From an uncultured Candidatus Saccharibacteria bacterium (GTDB lineage Bacteria; Patescibacteriota; Saccharimonadia; Saccharimonadales; Saccharimonadaceae): a DNA stretch of 5,201 bases. Positions within the stretch are counted from its first letter, which is position 1. Every line of letters begins with the position of its first letter. The stretch spans positions 1 to 5,201 of the forward strand of contig CALEKV010000057.1 of assembly GCA_937902525.1 (NCBI GenBank), read 5' to 3'. Shown here piece after piece: positions 4,697 to 5,201 of this stretch. Below the pieces are notes generated by a model that had not been told where the DNA came from, ran no database searches, and was given only the letters and a program-made list of their open reading frames with translations. The translations under genes and the position numbers were made by a program.

Positions 4697-5201
4697 ACTC
4701 TGCCGTGACCTTGCCTTTCATGCTGCGCAGTTCACGCAGGGCACGCTTGGCTTGTTCTTTATCGGGCGGCACACCGTGCCATTTAAAATCGTACTCCATA
4801 AATTCCACGCTTTTGCCCGGAATAGTGTGCGCAATAATCACGCTGGGCTTGTTTTCAATCGCTTTTGCCATGCTGATTGCGTCCTGGATACTTTCCATAT
4901 TATGGCCGTCGATTTCCTGCACATGCCAGCCAAAACTTTCCCACTTGGCACGCAAATCTTCCAACGGCATAACCGTTTCGGTGGGGCCGTCTATCTGGAT
5001 ATTATTACGGTCAACAATTGTAATCAACTGCGATAGCTTATACTTGCCAGCGAACATGGCACTTTCCCAAATATTGCCTTCGTCCAACTCGCCGTCACCG
5101 GTAATACAATACACCCAACGATGTCGTTGATTATCGATATATTGTAGGGTATAAGCATAGCCTGCCGCCTGACCCACACCTTCGCCTAAGGGGCCGCTGG
5201 T
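4689..5201 (-). CDS. tkt: Transketolase, N-terminal (thiamine-diphosphate-binding) subunit, 5' end outside window
   Basis: The last 170 residues of the first half of a split transketolase are visible. The visible part opens with TSGPLGEGVGQAAGYA, the conserved GPLGxG segment of transketolases. It continues with GDGELDEGNIWESAMFAGKY (35-54 of the visible part) and DRNNIQIDG (64-72). Together these are the GDGx(25-30)N cofactor motif, whose Asp36 and Asn66/Asn67 region bind Mg and diphosphate. HTIPGKSVEFME (125-136) with WHG (141-143) matches the usual KTxKGKGVxxME...WHG end. Stand-alone N-terminal subunits are about 270-285 residues, so roughly 100 residues and the start codon lie beyond 5201. 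The GTG codon at 5177 is not the start, because homology continues upstream to the window edge. The TAA stop at 4691-4689 overlaps the membrane protein's ATG. The C-terminal partner follows after that small gene. Confidence 0.95.
   Translation of the reverse strand, partial: TSGPLGEGVGQAAGYAYTLQYIDNQRHRWVYCITGDGELDEGNIWESAMFAGKYKLSQLITIVDRNNIQIDGPTETVMPLEDLRAKWESFGWHVQEIDGHNMESIQDAISMAKAIENKPSVIIAHTIPGKSVEFMEYDFKWHGVPPDKEQAKRALRELRSMKGKVTAEYE

Noticed and set aside
4612..5130. 172-residue plus-strand frame
   Set aside because: It is the complement of the transketolase N-terminal subunit and the membrane gene; no supporting start signals or recognisable motifs.
1..5201. tRNA, rRNA, CRISPR array, insertion sequence or phage genes
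   Set aside because: No cloverleaf-like segments, spaced direct repeats, terminal inverted repeats or transposase/phage motifs were seen on either strand.

Overview
This looks like the end of a bacterial contig carrying central sugar-phosphate metabolism genes. The organism is most likely a member of the Candidate Phyla Radiation/Patescibacteria, perhaps Saccharibacteria; this is an inference held at about 50%. It rests on extreme gene packing with 1-17 nt overlaps, a two-subunit (split) transketolase, a small set of sugar-phosphate enzymes and short unrecognised proteins. A TGA stop that overlaps the next ATG argues against the lineages that read UGA as glycine. Firmicutes or Thermotogota, which also have split transketolases, are not excluded.

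Layout. Positions 1-54 are not biological: they are an Illumina TruSeq/P7 index adapter left on the contig end. Positions 55-2801 hold a four-gene minus-strand operon, transcribed leftward: class II fructose-bisphosphate aldolase, PfkB-family sugar kinase, a 160-residue protein I do not recognise, and a LOG/SLOG-type nucleotide-binding protein cut off by the adapter. Positions 2802-2964 are a divergent promoter region, with an extended -10 site for the aldolase operon on the minus strand and a strong TTGACA promoter on the plus strand. Positions 2965-3336 hold the only plus-strand gene, a 123-residue protein of unknown function with higher GC, its own promoter, a near-perfect ribosome binding site and a terminator. 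Positions 3337-3474 are a convergent intergenic region with a 13-bp perfect hairpin. Positions 3475-5201 hold a second minus-strand operon: the transketolase N-terminal subunit (5' end outside the window), an 81-residue two-helix membrane protein, and the transketolase C-terminal subunit, all overlapping.

How the genes work together. Transketolase makes and consumes fructose-6-phosphate, glyceraldehyde-3-phosphate, sedoheptulose-7-phosphate and pentose phosphates. A PfkB kinase could phosphorylate one of these sugars, or fructose, and the class II aldolase would split the resulting bisphosphate to trioses. The two operons therefore plausibly form a short pentose-phosphate/glycolysis link. The exact kinase substrate cannot be read from the sequence. 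I found no RNA genes, CRISPR array, insertion sequence or recognisable defence system. The most novel material is the compositionally distinct plus-strand cassette, the membrane protein lodged between the two transketolase halves, and the unknown protein coupled to the LOG-like protein.
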